Below, one piece after another: positions 11,184 through 21,149 of a stretch of DNA of 64,000 nucleotides. The notes beneath the pieces were generated by a model. The model saw nothing but the letters and a program-made list of their open reading frames with translations. It had not been told where the DNA came from and ran no database searches. Within the stretch, counting starts at the first letter, position 1. Every line of letters starts with the position of its first letter. Source of the stretch: Heliocidaris erythrogramma (taxonomy: Eukaryota; Echinodermata; Echinoidea; Camarodonta; Echinometridae); NCBI GenBank assembly GCA_025617745.1, contig CM046864.1, positions 28,086,199 through 28,150,198 of the forward strand, given 5' to 3'. Both the position numbers and the translations under genes were made by a program.

Positions 11184-12098
11184 ATGCCCTTTGGAGGGGT
11201 TGGACAATTCCCTCCTCCATATGGACATTTTGCTCCCGGTTTTGGTGGATTTTATCCACCAGGAGCTGGCACACAAACACCGAATCCATTGCCACAACAA
11301 ATGGGTGGGTATCAACCCCGTATGCATCAAGCCCCTCAACCTTCTCCACAAGGACGAGTTGGAATGATGTACGGGTACCCATCACCAGTAGGTCAACCCC
11401 GTATGCATCTAGCCCCTCAACCTTCTCTGCAAGGACAAGGCGGTCAGATGCATGGGTATCAATTACCCACAATTGACCGCTCACCTGCCAAGGTGGGTTT
11501 TTCTGGATGTTTCAATTGTGGGGAGCAAGGCCATTTTAGCAGAGTTTGCCCCCGACGAGGAATACCTTCAGTTGGCGGGCAGGTGAGAGCAGTGTCCTTT
11601 CAGGAGGAGGGAAACGAAAGAGGATCGGAGGAGATGGGGGGTCCCCGATCCGATCAGGGACTCCCCATCTCCAGCTCCATTATCTCCGATAATGTGAATG
11701 CGGCCGTAGGCAATGGGAATCAGGCAGGCAGTGTGGAATCTCAGAGAAATTCTGAAGTTTCTGAGGCTCCAGCAGCACGTTTGGTTCCCAAGATGGTACC
11801 CTTCCAGGACCCACCCTGGCCACCAGATACACAGGCAAATACTGGTAGGCCAGGGATGAATAAGAAAGTGGAAGTGATAGTATGTAGAATAGTATCTACT
11901 TCCACATTAAATATCAAGTTGACAGCCGGCTCTGAATCAACTACTGCGGTTTTGGATACAGCAGCCGCTGTCACGATTATATCCGATAAACTATTTGGCC
12001 GTATCCAACCTAGACCGCCTATCCTTAAGCAAGTTAGACTTAAAGGGGCTGGACGAGATATGATAATGGATTCGTTCAGGAAGAGCGTGCCCACTTAA
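11184..12098 (+). pseudogene. Gag C-terminal part with CCHC knuckle and aspartic protease
   Basis: Same frame as the preceding ORF. Residues 1-95 are Pro/Gly/Gln/Met-rich with two near-identical blocks around RMH(Q/L)APQPS. A CCHC zinc knuckle follows (C109, C112, H117, C122; CFNCGEQGHFSRVC), the nucleic-acid-binding signature of retroelement Gag. Near residue 258 is DTAAAVTIIS, the flap-side motif of a retropepsin, where DTAAA replaces the commoner DTGA/DSGA. Protease homology stops after GAGRDMIMDSF and the frame terminates at 12098. The tail of the protease and the linker to RT have been deleted with a change of frame. Confidence 0.75.
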
Positions 12099-12740
12099 AC
12101 AAGATGCTGGCTGCTGGGGTAATCCGACCTTCTATGTCGGAATGGGCATCTCCTCCTGTGTTAGTGCGTAAGCGAGACGGAGGAGTCCGCTGGTGTATTG
12201 ATTACCGCAAGCTAAACAATGTCACCAGAAAGGACGTGTATCCCCTACCAGGTATTGAGGAATGCCTTGATACTTTGGCTGGCAATAAATGGTTCTCGAA
12301 ACTCGATGCCAATGCCGCCTATTGGCAAATCAAGGTTAAAGACTCGGATAGAGACAAAACAGCCTTTATCTCCAAATATGGGCTGTATGAGTTTGTACGT
12401 ATGGGATTTGGGCTGTGCAATGCACCGGCCACTTTCCAACGTGTGATGAATCTGGTCTTGAGAGGTCTCACGTGGGACGTAGCGCTTGCATTCTTGATGT
12501 TCTTGTTTTGGGCACATCTTTTTCAGATCATATCGAGAATCTAAGAGCAGTCCTGGGACGTTTCAAAGATTATAAGCTGAAACTGAAACCCAAGAAATGT
12601 GCCTTTTTTCATCAAAGGGTCGAATTCTTGGGTAGAGAAGTTGATGGTGCAGGTTTGCATCTTAAGGAAGAAAACATTCAGAGGGTAGTTGACTGGCCTA
12701 CGCCTACGTGCACTAAGGAAGTAGAACAGTTCCTGTGGTT
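12077..12740 (+). pseudogene. Ty3/gypsy-type reverse transcriptase, broken
   Basis: RT homology begins just before LAAGVIRPSMSEWASPP, and runs through VRWCIDYRKLN, WFSKLDANAAYWQI and GFGLCNAPATFQRVM, all classical gypsy RT blocks. Near 12490-12500 the frame changes. The catalytic Y/F-x-D-D box is reduced to a single Asp (ILDVLV in the second frame), so a codon was lost with the frameshift and the enzyme should be dead. The second frame continues with the thumb region (KLKPKKCAFF, VEFLG, WPTPTCTKEVEQFL) and stops matching at about 12735, before the usual YYRRFI. RNase H and integrase are absent. Confidence 0.85.
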
Positions 12741-13500
12741 CCTGTGCTATCCTGTCGAGGTGACTGGGGGAGTCATGAACTTTTGTGACCCGTCACGATA
12801 TTCGGCCTCCGGTTACCTTGACAGAGTGTTTGACCGTTTGCCTGCTGGGCATGGGGTGGCAGTGGGGATACATCCCAAGCATGCTTTCGATTTGCCAGAG
12901 CGTCATTTTAGTATTCTGCGATCACTCCTTGCAGATCCTAGGATCATTGGAATCTCGGAGGTGGGGTTAGATTACTCCACGGATGACTCTCAGTGGATGG
13001 CCCAAATGACACTTTTTAAGCGGATTTTGGCACTGTCCACTGGGAGGGTCCTTGTTCTCCACCTGCGGGGTTCCACTGGCCCTAGACAGGGTGAAGAACC
13101 AATTCCTCGTTCAGTACACAAGTTGGCGCGCGATACCATCCGTCGACTGTGCCCGGCCACCCAAAGAATACATCTCCATTGTTTCACGGGTTCGCCGGAC
13201 ATAGTCGACAAATGGATGTCAGCGTTTTCCCATGTCTATTTCGGGATAACTGGGAATGTGAGTTACTATCGGGGAGCTGAAGCTCACCTTAAGCGCCTGG
13301 CAATTCAATCTATACCTAATGACCGCCTTCTTCTCGAGACGGATGCACCCTATCTGCCCGTTCGCCCTCGCCAAGATTGGCACTATCAAACATTCGTGGG
13401 GGATGTCGAGCAGGTGGTGGCTCAGATTCGAGATACCTCTCTCAGATCTGTTCTCGAGGAGACGGCGGCCAATGGCAGAAAACTGTACTGCCTGAAATAA
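12741..13500 (+). CDS. TatD-family metal-dependent nuclease domain, N-terminally truncated, fused to RT
   Basis: About 252 codons in the same frame as the RT thumb region (an open frame from 12415). The fold signatures of TatD DNases (TIM-barrel metallo-hydrolases) appear in order: GGVMNFCDP, AVGIHPKHA, ISEVGLDY (Glu ligand), LVLHLRGS (His ligand), HLHCFTGS (His ligand), LLLETDAPYL (Asp ligand). The N-terminal HxH metal pair that normally opens the domain is missing because the join to RT removed it, so full activity is doubtful. No introns, and the stop overlaps an AATAAA. The closest animal group appears to be the TATDN2-like branch, judged from the HLHCFTGS style. It could be a captured host gene or a genuine extra domain of the element. 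Confidence 0.8.
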
Positions 13501-13516
13501 ACGTGGCAGTACAATT

Positions 13517-13798
13517 CTAGGTTACCCGTTCTGAAGTGTCGGTTAATGATGCTTCCAACTCGTCGAGTTTGCGATTTATCGCTTTAGATTCAGCACCCAA
13601 GTTGTCCAGTTTCAGGGTTAATAGGTCGGAAAGCGACTTTATATCTGCTTTCAATTCTCTGAGGGTTGTTTGGTCGAGAATAGGCTCCTGTGTGGGGTCC
13701 TGGGCGGTTGCTGAGGCGGCGTGCGTTGTTGACTTCGGACTTACAGTTTTCTCTGTGTTTGTTGTTACCGGGCGATTTCGGGTTTGTCTCGTAGTCAT
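13517..13798 (-). pseudogene. LINE ORF1-like coiled-coil fragment
   Basis: From ATG 13798 (MTTRQTRNRP) on the minus strand: a basic, Ser/Thr-rich head of about 45 residues, then a coiled coil with heptad spacing (LRELKADIKSLSDLL, LDNLGAESKAINRKLDELEASL). This order matches the N-terminus of L1-type ORF1 proteins. It stops at 13517, just where the TatD ORF ends on the other strand, so the rest is lost. Family assignment rests on architecture only. The 200 bp upstream (13800-14030) contain TTTCCCGC and GGCGGGAAA, E2F-like sites that could be remnants of an internal promoter. Confidence 0.4.
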
Positions 13799-14272
13799 GA
13801 TTAGCTTAGACCGAATCTCACGTAGTAAGAAGAAAGTCAGTAGTTTACTTGTTTGAACCCTCCAGGTAGATCAAGCCACAATATTTCCCGCTGAAGACTT
13901 ATCGGTCCATGTGTGTGAAATATAAGTGCGAGTATGCTGCACTAGTAGTGGTGGCGGGAAATGGTTCCAGCCCGGAGAGCTGTCAAATAACACGTCTTTA
14001 CTCCACGGCGTCCATGCACATGACGTGTCATCAAGTCATGTCCTCACAGGTCATCTGGAGGTCAGGACGTGCGCGTACGCGCGCGTCAAAATTTTAAAAT
14101 GCTCAAAATCACGTAGGATCAAGTCTGCACACGTTTCAGGTCATTTTGAGCATTTCAAAAATTTCCGTGCGTAAGCGTCCGCGCGCGCAAGTCGTAAATA
14201 ACGTTAAAACGCTGTTTTTTCGATTGATTTGCAATCCTGACACTTTTCTTCATCATTTCCATCAACTAGGAA

Positions 14273-14463
14273 CAAGGCCGTACGCAGAATTTTTTTCCGG
14301 GGGGGGGGGGGGGGGGGCAAGATGGTCGCTTTCAATATTGGGTCATTTAAAAGTCTAAAACCCGATTAAAAAAAAGTATAATTTTGACAGTTCTGGGGGG
14401 GGGGGGGGGGGGGGGGAAACTGCCCCCCTGCCCCCCCCCCCCCCCCCGCTGCGTACGGCCTTG
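14273..14463. mobile_element. hAT-type MITE with perfect TIR and 8-bp TSD
   Basis: CAAGGCCGTACGCAG (14273-14287) is repeated as its exact reverse complement at 14449-14463, and both flanks carry ACTAGGAA, an 8-bp target duplication. The 191-bp body holds three long G or C homopolymers (for example 14395-14416). Perfect ends suggest recent mobility. Confidence 0.9.
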
Positions 14464-15640
14464 ACTAGGAATCATTTTCAATCAATAATAAGGTCGTACG
14501 GGCGCGTCAAGCTTTAAAATCCGTGCGCGCGTCTATGGCGAAAATAACGTAAAAACGTGCAAAAACATGCCAATACAAAATTCACTATAGCTCGTTAGAT
14601 AGTCCGTTGACCCACAATTTTTTTGTCATCAAGTAGGGTATGAATCATAGATTTCATTTCATGTATCATTTGACCGTTATAAACATTATGACGTCATCAA
14701 AATGGCGCCAGAAGTCAAAATTTCCCTTTTTCATGCTTTGATGTCATCACATTTATGCAAATTTGGCTCTAGATTCGTAATTATTGGTCATTTTACGCCC
14801 AGATTTCGATATGTTATAGCTGAGACAATTCTCTAAAAGGCCAGTTACCACCATTTTGATGACGTCATCACAGTGAAATTTTCAATTAAAGATGCCATGT
14901 CAGAATTTTCCCTATTTGCGTGTTATGTCTATGGAAGATGATATTTTTTTTCGAATCATGAATCTACACGACATTGTTCTCTGAGCTGTATCTCAGTTGT
15001 TTTTGGTCTATTTTCTTCCAGATTTTAGTATGTTATAGCTGAGACTATAAGCTTTTATTAATATGGTCTCCAATTTTTGATCAGATGTCGGGATCATGCC
15101 CAATTTTTCACTACAAAATGGGATTTGAGAATCCTGTTTTTCGTTTACGTGTTATCTCTATGGGAAATATTTTGGTATATTGGTCAAAGAACTTGCCTCT
15201 CATTCCGGTGACCCAGGTTCGATCCCCGGTGGGGCCATTAATTTTTTTTTTTTTTTTTGCTTCTTTTTGCCTTTCATTTTAGCATCTTGTTCGACTATTA
15301 TAACATAAGCAATCACAAACCAAGAAATAAAATGCCTTATTTTGCATGTTATGTCTATTAGAAAGTAGTGTGCAGTAGTTTATGTATAACCCTATGGAAA
15401 ATCTGATTCCCTGAAGTGTATTAAAGCTATCCTGCAATATCATTAGTCCTATATTTGATATTACAATTCTCAAAATTGGCTTACTCAATTATCTTCAAAT
15501 TTTCGTCAGTCATCGGTCCTAATAAGGTCAAGTTTCCACATCTTTTTCAAGGTCATCAGGTTATCGTGACGTCATCTAGGCGCCATTTTGTACAAATCAA
15601 CTTATGGTCGTATCTTCATAACGAAATGTGATTTCTCTTT
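14464..15640. other. Non-coding repeat-like stretch
   Basis: No gene. Recurrent motifs such as GTTATGTCTATGG (about 14920, 15345; variants near 15150 and 41626) and several GACGTCATC sites next to AATGGCGCC-like strings suggest an old dispersed repeat. Overlaps the tRNA-like segment at 15180. Confidence 0.4.
15180..15237 (+). repeat. tRNA-derived SINE head or tRNA pseudogene
   Basis: The segment reads like the 3' two-thirds of a tRNA: part of a D-arm, an anticodon-arm-like ACTTGCCTCTCATTCCGG, then a T-arm with B-box GGTTCGATCC and GGGGCCA at the end. The 5' acceptor strand and A box are absent, so it is not a functional tRNA gene. A poly-T run follows at once. Confidence 0.55.
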
Positions 15641-15664
15641 CATATTTGGCATGGTTAAGGTCAC

Positions 15665-15960
15665 TGTCATTGCAGTCATGGTCATCATCATTATATCATC
15701 AATCATCTTCATAATCACCATTACCATAATAATCACCATTATCACATCATTAATCTTCATTATCCCCTTCATTATCATGATTATCATCACCATCATAAGC
15801 ATTACATCATCATCATCAGCATTATTATCATCACTGTCATGATCATCATCGCTATTATTGTTATATCATCACCATCATTATATCATCATACTCATTATAA
15901 CCATCATCATTATATCATCTTCATCATCACCATTATCATCATCACCATAATCATTTTACA
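15665..15960. repeat. Imperfect TCA/ATT trinucleotide microsatellite
   Basis: About 300 bp of interrupted ATC/TCA/ATT triplets. It gives long Ile/Ser-rich or Met/Ile-rich frames on both strands, which are composition artefacts and not proteins. Confidence 0.85.
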
Positions 15961-16241
15961 ATGACCGTTTCAATCATTTTGCTACATTTATGTCCTCAAG
16001 AAGCATCTCCATTCATGGTATTCTTAACTTCCTATCTTCAGTTTAGTATTTCCTCATTATTATGATCATCCTGATTACGATCATGATCATACAAATTGAA
16101 AAACAGACCACCTAATTCGTTGTCATGACGAATTAAATTCTAGTTTTGACTTTATTTACCTATCGCTATGATTTATGAATAAATTAAAGATGAAAAGTTT
16201 GTCACTTTGTCAAAGTTTGTGTTTTGTTGCGTTGTTAGGCA

Positions 16242-16356
16242 GTGTATACAGCCACACGCGTGTGTCTTCACCATCCAGCCACACGCGGCAGTGACGCGTG
16301 TGGACGCGTGTGGTTGTATCCGAACCATGTATGACTGGATACAGCCACACGCCGGC
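16242..16356. repeat. CAGCCACACGCG repeat element, copy 1
   Basis: Bounded by GTGTATACAGCCACACGCG and CAGCCACACGCCGGCA. The same sequence occurs inverted at 30248-30350. Internally it repeats and inverts CACACGCG, so it can form hairpins. The 3' tail of the L2-like LINE abuts its right end. Confidence 0.7.
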
Positions 16357-16436
16357 ATTATTATTATTATTATTACTTATAACGCGCTTTTCCCATTAGG
16401 CTCAAAGCGCTTACAATAAATTAAATCATCTACAAA

Positions 16437-19400
16437 CTATAAACTATCGAAAAGATGTGTTTTTAATGCCTTTCTGAAAATTATTACTGATGAAGACTTT
16501 CTAATAGAAAGTGGCAAATCATTCCAGTATTTTGAAGCTGACACAGTAAACGTTCTATCACCAGCTAATGTTCGAGTTACTGAATATGTGAGGCGGAGAG
16601 GGTCGCTGGCGGACCTTAGTAATCTAGTGGGCTTGTATAAACTCAGACAGTTAATTAAATACTCTGGAGCCTGGTTATTAATTATTTTGTAGACAAACAA
16701 GAGTAATTTGAAAATTATTCTTTGCTTCAAAGGAAGCCAATGTAGTGAGTTCAAGAGTGGTTGAGAAGGGTGGTCTCGAGAAACCTGTAAAATTAATCGT
16801 GCTGCCCAATTTTATAATCGTTGAATACGAATCATCTGATTAGAGGGAATCGTAGAAAGGAGTTCATTGCAGTAATCAATACGAGATAAAACTAGAGAAC
16901 GGACAGCATTGTGACAAGCAGACTGATCGATGAACCTTCTGATTCTAGAAATGCTCCTTAAATAAAAAGTAACTGTTTTACAGATGTAAGATATATGATG
17001 TGACATCGACATACACGGATCAAACATAACACCAAGGTTTCTTATTGTTTCTGAAGGTCTTATGAGTGTGCCACCAACATCTAACTGAACATTTGGAAGA
17101 CTGCGCAGGTTGTAAGCAGAAGCAGCAACAAAAAATTCAGTCTTTGAATCATTCAATTTTAACTTATTCACCACCATCCACTCTCTTATATCTGATATAC
17201 AATTCTGAAGTGTAACAAGTGCATTATCAAGAGCTTCAGGAGTCTTAGGATCAAAAGAAATATATAATTGTATGTCATCAGCATAAAGGTGATAATTAAT
17301 ACCATGATATCGAATGATGTCACCAACAGGGAGAGTATATATTGAATATGCTATGGGTCCCACTATTGACCCCTGCGGGAGTCCAAATTCTAGAGTTGTG
17401 GGATTTGACAATGTGCTGCCAATGTCAACTTGTGAAGACCATCCAGACAGGTATGATTTGAACCATGATGAAACTGTTGACCTAACACCTATTCTATTGA
17501 ATAAACGAGATATGAAAATGTGATGATCTATTGTATCAAATGCTGCTGATAAATCTAACAGCACCACAAACACTACATTATTTGAGTGAAGAGAAAACAT
17601 GTCATTTTTCACTTTGATTAGAGCTGACTCAGTACTGTGACTTGACCTGTAGGCAGATTGGAGAGAATCAAAAAGATTATTAGATTCGATATGATGAACC
17701 AATTGTGTACATGCTGCTTTCTCAATGAGTTTACCCAAAAATGTTAAGTTTGAGACTGGCCTATAATTACTGAGATCATTTTGGTCCAAGCCTGGTTTCT
17801 TCAAAAGTGGTTCGATGATTGCAAAATGTGCTTCCTTGGGGAAAACACCTGTGGAAAGAGATTGATTTACTACATTTGTGAGCAAATGTAATACATGAAT
17901 AAGGTTCTCTTTCAAAAGCCAAGTTGGAATAGCGTCAAGGCGACAGGACTTAGTAGCTGATGACAAAATGATTCTGGACACTTCTGACTGAGTAAGCAAC
18001 TGAAAATCTGCAAAAAAGGGAATGTTTTGATTTTCAGTGTCACTAAACTGAATATTACTAGGTCCAATACTGGCATCTAGTTCGTTTCTTATTCTTTTTA
18101 TCTTATTTACAAAAAAAGGGACGGAAGAAAACTGATTAGATAATCTGAGTGCAGAATCGTATAAGGGAAGTTGAATCAACTTCTTATTCAGAAGTGAATG
18201 AATAATCTGATAAACCTCCTTGGCAGAACAAGAACTCAGCTTATCTTTCAAGAAATTTTCTTTAGCAATATCAATGATATGGCATGTATTCCTACTAGCT
18301 TCTTTGAACAATGTGCGATCTGAGTCTAGTCTTGTCTTGTCTTTCTCCATTTTCGTTCAGCTTTACGGCGGTGCTGACGAGCAGCAACCACAGACTCATT
18401 GAACCAAGGTCTGCGTAATTTCAACGGACGAGAATTGGTTGAAGATGGTGCGCAGGTATCAAGTACCTTAGTGATACCAGAAACATACCAATCAAAAAGA
18501 GATATACTATCTAATTCTTTAGGTTGAGATGAAACTAAATGACTTAGGGCATTAGTAAATTGAACTTTATCAATCTTGCGATAGTTGCGTAGGGAAGAAG
18601 TAACAGAGACTGGCCCTGATTTCTGATGAGCCAGTAAGAAACAAATCATGTAATGATCAGAGACGCAAGTATCAACTGTATGACAGTGTAGAATAAATGA
18701 ATCATCTCTTGTAAAAACCAGATCTAGAGTGTGACCAAGGTTATGTGTTGGACCCTGGACATGTTGAATGAACCCAGCGGATGTAATAATGTTTCTCATC
18801 TGGAGCACATCATTTTTTCTCATATCCTCCCAATGAACATTAAAGTCTCCCAATAACACCAATTTTCCAGGACACAGTGATATCTCACATACGTATCAAA
18901 TTCTTTTAAGAAATCAGAACTTGTGAATCTATTTGCTAAAGAAGGTGGTGGTCTATATACAATGAAAAAATGGATTGAACTTGACAAGTCGGTAACATGA
19001 GCACATTCAAATGTAGAAAAACTCAAATCTGTTTTCTTAAACATCAATTTAAGCATGGATTTATGCAATACACAAATTCCACCTCCACGTGTACTTGCAT
19101 TTCTTGGTGAATTAATAAAAGTATAACCTATAGGAGTGCACTCCCCAATCACTACATCATCCTGAGTATTTAACCAGGTTTCGGTAATGCACATGACATC
19201 GATATTGTATTCATGAATATACTCGGTAACATATGTAGTTTTGTTTCTAACAGAATGTGCATTCCATAAACAGACATTACAACTAAATCTTACATTAGAA
19301 TTATCAACATATGACACTGATCGAAGATTGGCCATATACCTTCCCCTCTCTTTATGTACATACCGGTTTGTATCATTCCTTTTCTGCCCCCCTCTCTTCC

Positions 19401-19881
19401 CTCTGAAATGTGTCTGGATACCAAGTTCCTTAATCCGAAGCCATACATTCTCGTGGAGCATGCCCCTGTTCTTACGCGTATTGTGAGCAATGTTCGACAA
19501 TCCACTTGTCACTACCTCAGGACTGTAATGCCTCCATGCGGGATTGCACTGCAAGAGGAAATCTCGGTCATAAACCATGCGTCCATGAGTTCCATTGCAC
19601 GATAAGAATGAAGATTGCTTATGAGTCCTATAGTCCCCGAGAGCATATTCAGTTGCTGGACCTGGATTAGGGTCGACATCGCCAGACTTCAATAACTGGA
19701 ACTGAAATGTTGCCGTTGAATTTTGATAGTACAGCTGGCGATGTTTCAAGTACCTACAATGAACCCAGGATACTGAAGTATGAAGATATCCATGTCCATG
19801 TACATGATGCGGCACAGCTGCAGTTGAGACTTGGACGGTAGATAAAATGCTAAAGATAAACCAAAGTCTCAATAGCTCCAT
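16437..19881 (-). pseudogene. L2-like LINE polyprotein (2A, endonuclease, RT), three lesions
   Basis: Part 1 (19881-about 18870): a hydrophobic signal-like start (MELLRLWFIFSIL), then FQLLKSGDVDPNPGP at residues 61-75, and the endonuclease start (WNAHSVRNK; ITETWL with catalytic Glu near residue 234). A frameshift near 18870 moves to a second frame with VLLGDFNVHWED, HTLDLVF and VSDH, the remaining endonuclease motifs. A second frameshift near 18335-18345 enters the RT frame: LLDLSAAFDTIDH, GLPQGSIVGP and an intact YADD (residues 356-359 of that 512-codon frame). A TAA at 16812-16814 (expected Gln codon) interrupts the same frame. Beyond it the C-terminus continues (LNSLHWLPLKQRI, WNDLPLSIRKS) to 16437. 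Total length, about 1150 codons, is that of a full L2 ORF. Catalytic residues survive, so decay looks fairly recent. Confidence 0.9.
19657..19683 (-). other. 2A-like ribosome-skipping motif in LINE ORF
   Basis: The codons read GDVDPNPGP. The 2A consensus is D-V/I-E-x-N-P-G-P, so the only departure is Asp for Glu. In known 2A sequences the ribosome releases the upstream product at Gly and resumes at Pro. Here that would free about 74 residues that begin with a signal-like segment. Confidence 0.7.
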
Positions 19882-20222
19882 TGTAATGCACTAATGCTAC
19901 AGTATAAGATCAATGAGTTACATGTACAATACAATAGCTTCTAAAGTTGAGTGAACATGAATAGTGAACACCAAGTACATACATAGTAGGCAGTCAACAC
20001 AATACACAGCCTACATGTACAAAATGGCATACAGATACAGAGTAGATCAAATCAGATCCAGTGCAAAAAATATTGCATCAAATTTCTCACCAGATATTGA
20101 AAAATACAACCATAAATTTTGGCAAATTGTATCAATGCACATAACAAATTTGTCTGATACAACTGAAAAGTCAAAATCCACAGTATATGAAAGACTAAAT
20201 AGTCAAAATATCAGAGCTTTAA

Positions 20223-20260
20223 CTACCACATGTCAGCCACGCAGGGCTGACATGTGGTAG
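20223..20260. repeat. Perfect 16-bp hairpin
   Basis: CTACCACATGTCAGCC (20223-20238) and its exact reverse complement (20245-20260) are separated by six bases. It lies just upstream of the LINE 5' end. Confidence 0.85.
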
Positions 20261-20358
20261 TGCAATAAGCATCCACGTCACTGGAAAAGAGACCCGTACA
20301 ACTGAACACCTACTGTATTGTATATCAGTTATCACCACGTATATACCGGCATCCCAAG

Positions 20359-20814
20359 CAAAATAACCTCATTTTTCCATTTAATTCTTACATTCTACGC
20401 CACTTTAATTTCCTTGAAAAGTTGAATCGTTTCAATTTCATTCTCACTTTCTTCTCTCATGGATTTTCTAGTCTTACAAAGGTTCGTCTGTTTAACAGCA
20501 AATTTTCACACTTTTTCTACTTGTGTCAGCCTCATTCTGGCTTGCTTCCACGACGGCTCTGTCAGTCTGCATAAATAATGAGCATGAATTATTTACTGTC
20601 ATGACTGTGCACAGACTGACAGAGCCGTCGCGAAAGCAAGTCAGAATGGACATGACATAAGTAGAAAAAGTGTGAAAATTTGCTAAACAGACGACCTTTG
20701 TAACAAGACTAGAAAATCCAGGAGAGAAGACGGTGAGAAAAAAATTGAAACGATTCAAGGAAATTAATGTGGCGTAGAATGTAAAAATTTAATGAAAAAA
20801 ATGAGGTTATTTTG
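20359..20814. mobile_element. Foldback element with arms over 200 bp
   Basis: 20359-20570 and 20609-20814 are inverted copies with modest divergence: CAAAATAACCTCATTTTT at one end, the complement at the other, and GACGGCTCTGTCAGTC near the loop. The loop is only about 38 bp. No ORF; it could form a long double-stranded RNA if transcribed. Confidence 0.75.
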
Positions 20815-20904
20815 ATTGTGATGACGGTGATCAGTGATACATATGTACAATACGGGTCGATAACTTTTATACAATAGGTGTTACTGCCGATTGGGCTACT
20901 TTTA

Positions 20905-20947
20905 GCGACCAATAAGACTTCCGGTCCGCGACCAATAAGACTTCCGG
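20905..20947. repeat. 20-bp direct repeat
   Basis: GCGACCAATAAGACTTCCGG occurs identically at 20905-20924 and 20928-20947, separated by three bases. Confidence 0.8.
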
Positions 20948-21149
20948 TGTCTGCTTATGCGGAAAACAATAGGATTTGGCGGTATGGTGTCTTCAAATGT
21001 TCCAATCGAAAATGAAAGTGTAACATGGGTGATAGAGATGATAAACTTGAAATAAAAAATATTACTCAACACTCTGATGTGAAGGTAAACTGTGTCATAT
21101 TCTAGCAGAAAACATTTCCTTTAAGGTGATAGAATAAAAGAGCTGAAAA

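Larger units (their letters stand above)
10371..13500 (+). mobile_element. Decayed Ty3/gypsy-like LTR retroelement joined to a TatD-type nuclease
   Basis: Order: helix-hairpin-helix Gag N-terminus, Pro/Gln-rich Gag, in-frame stop, CCHC knuckle, aspartic protease, deletion, gypsy-type RT with a broken catalytic box, deletion, TatD-family metallo-hydrolase. RNase H and integrase are missing. No clear LTR pair was identified; repeats lie upstream at 9026-9930 and an AATAAA overlaps the final stop at 13500. It is certainly retroelement-derived. Whether the TatD domain was part of the parent element or was joined by deletion is open. Confidence 0.8.
16357..19881 (-). mobile_element. Near full-length L2-like LINE (non-LTR retrotransposon)
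   Basis: On the minus strand it carries an N-terminal region with a 2A-like motif, an APE endonuclease, RT and a C-terminal region. It ends with an AAGCGC-containing 3' end and an (ATT)n microsatellite tail at 16357-16376, typical of L2/CR1-group elements. The 5' end is not defined; coding homology starts at 19881. Two frameshifts and one nonsense codon make it inactive. Confidence 0.85.

Noticed and set aside
12741-13500. Intact host TatD gene
   Set aside because: The N-terminal HxH motif is missing and the frame is fused to retroelement RT; no start codon or promoter specific to it was found.
15588-15842. Ile/Ser-rich membrane-like protein
   Set aside because: Product of a trinucleotide microsatellite; the opposite strand gives an equally open Met/Ile frame.
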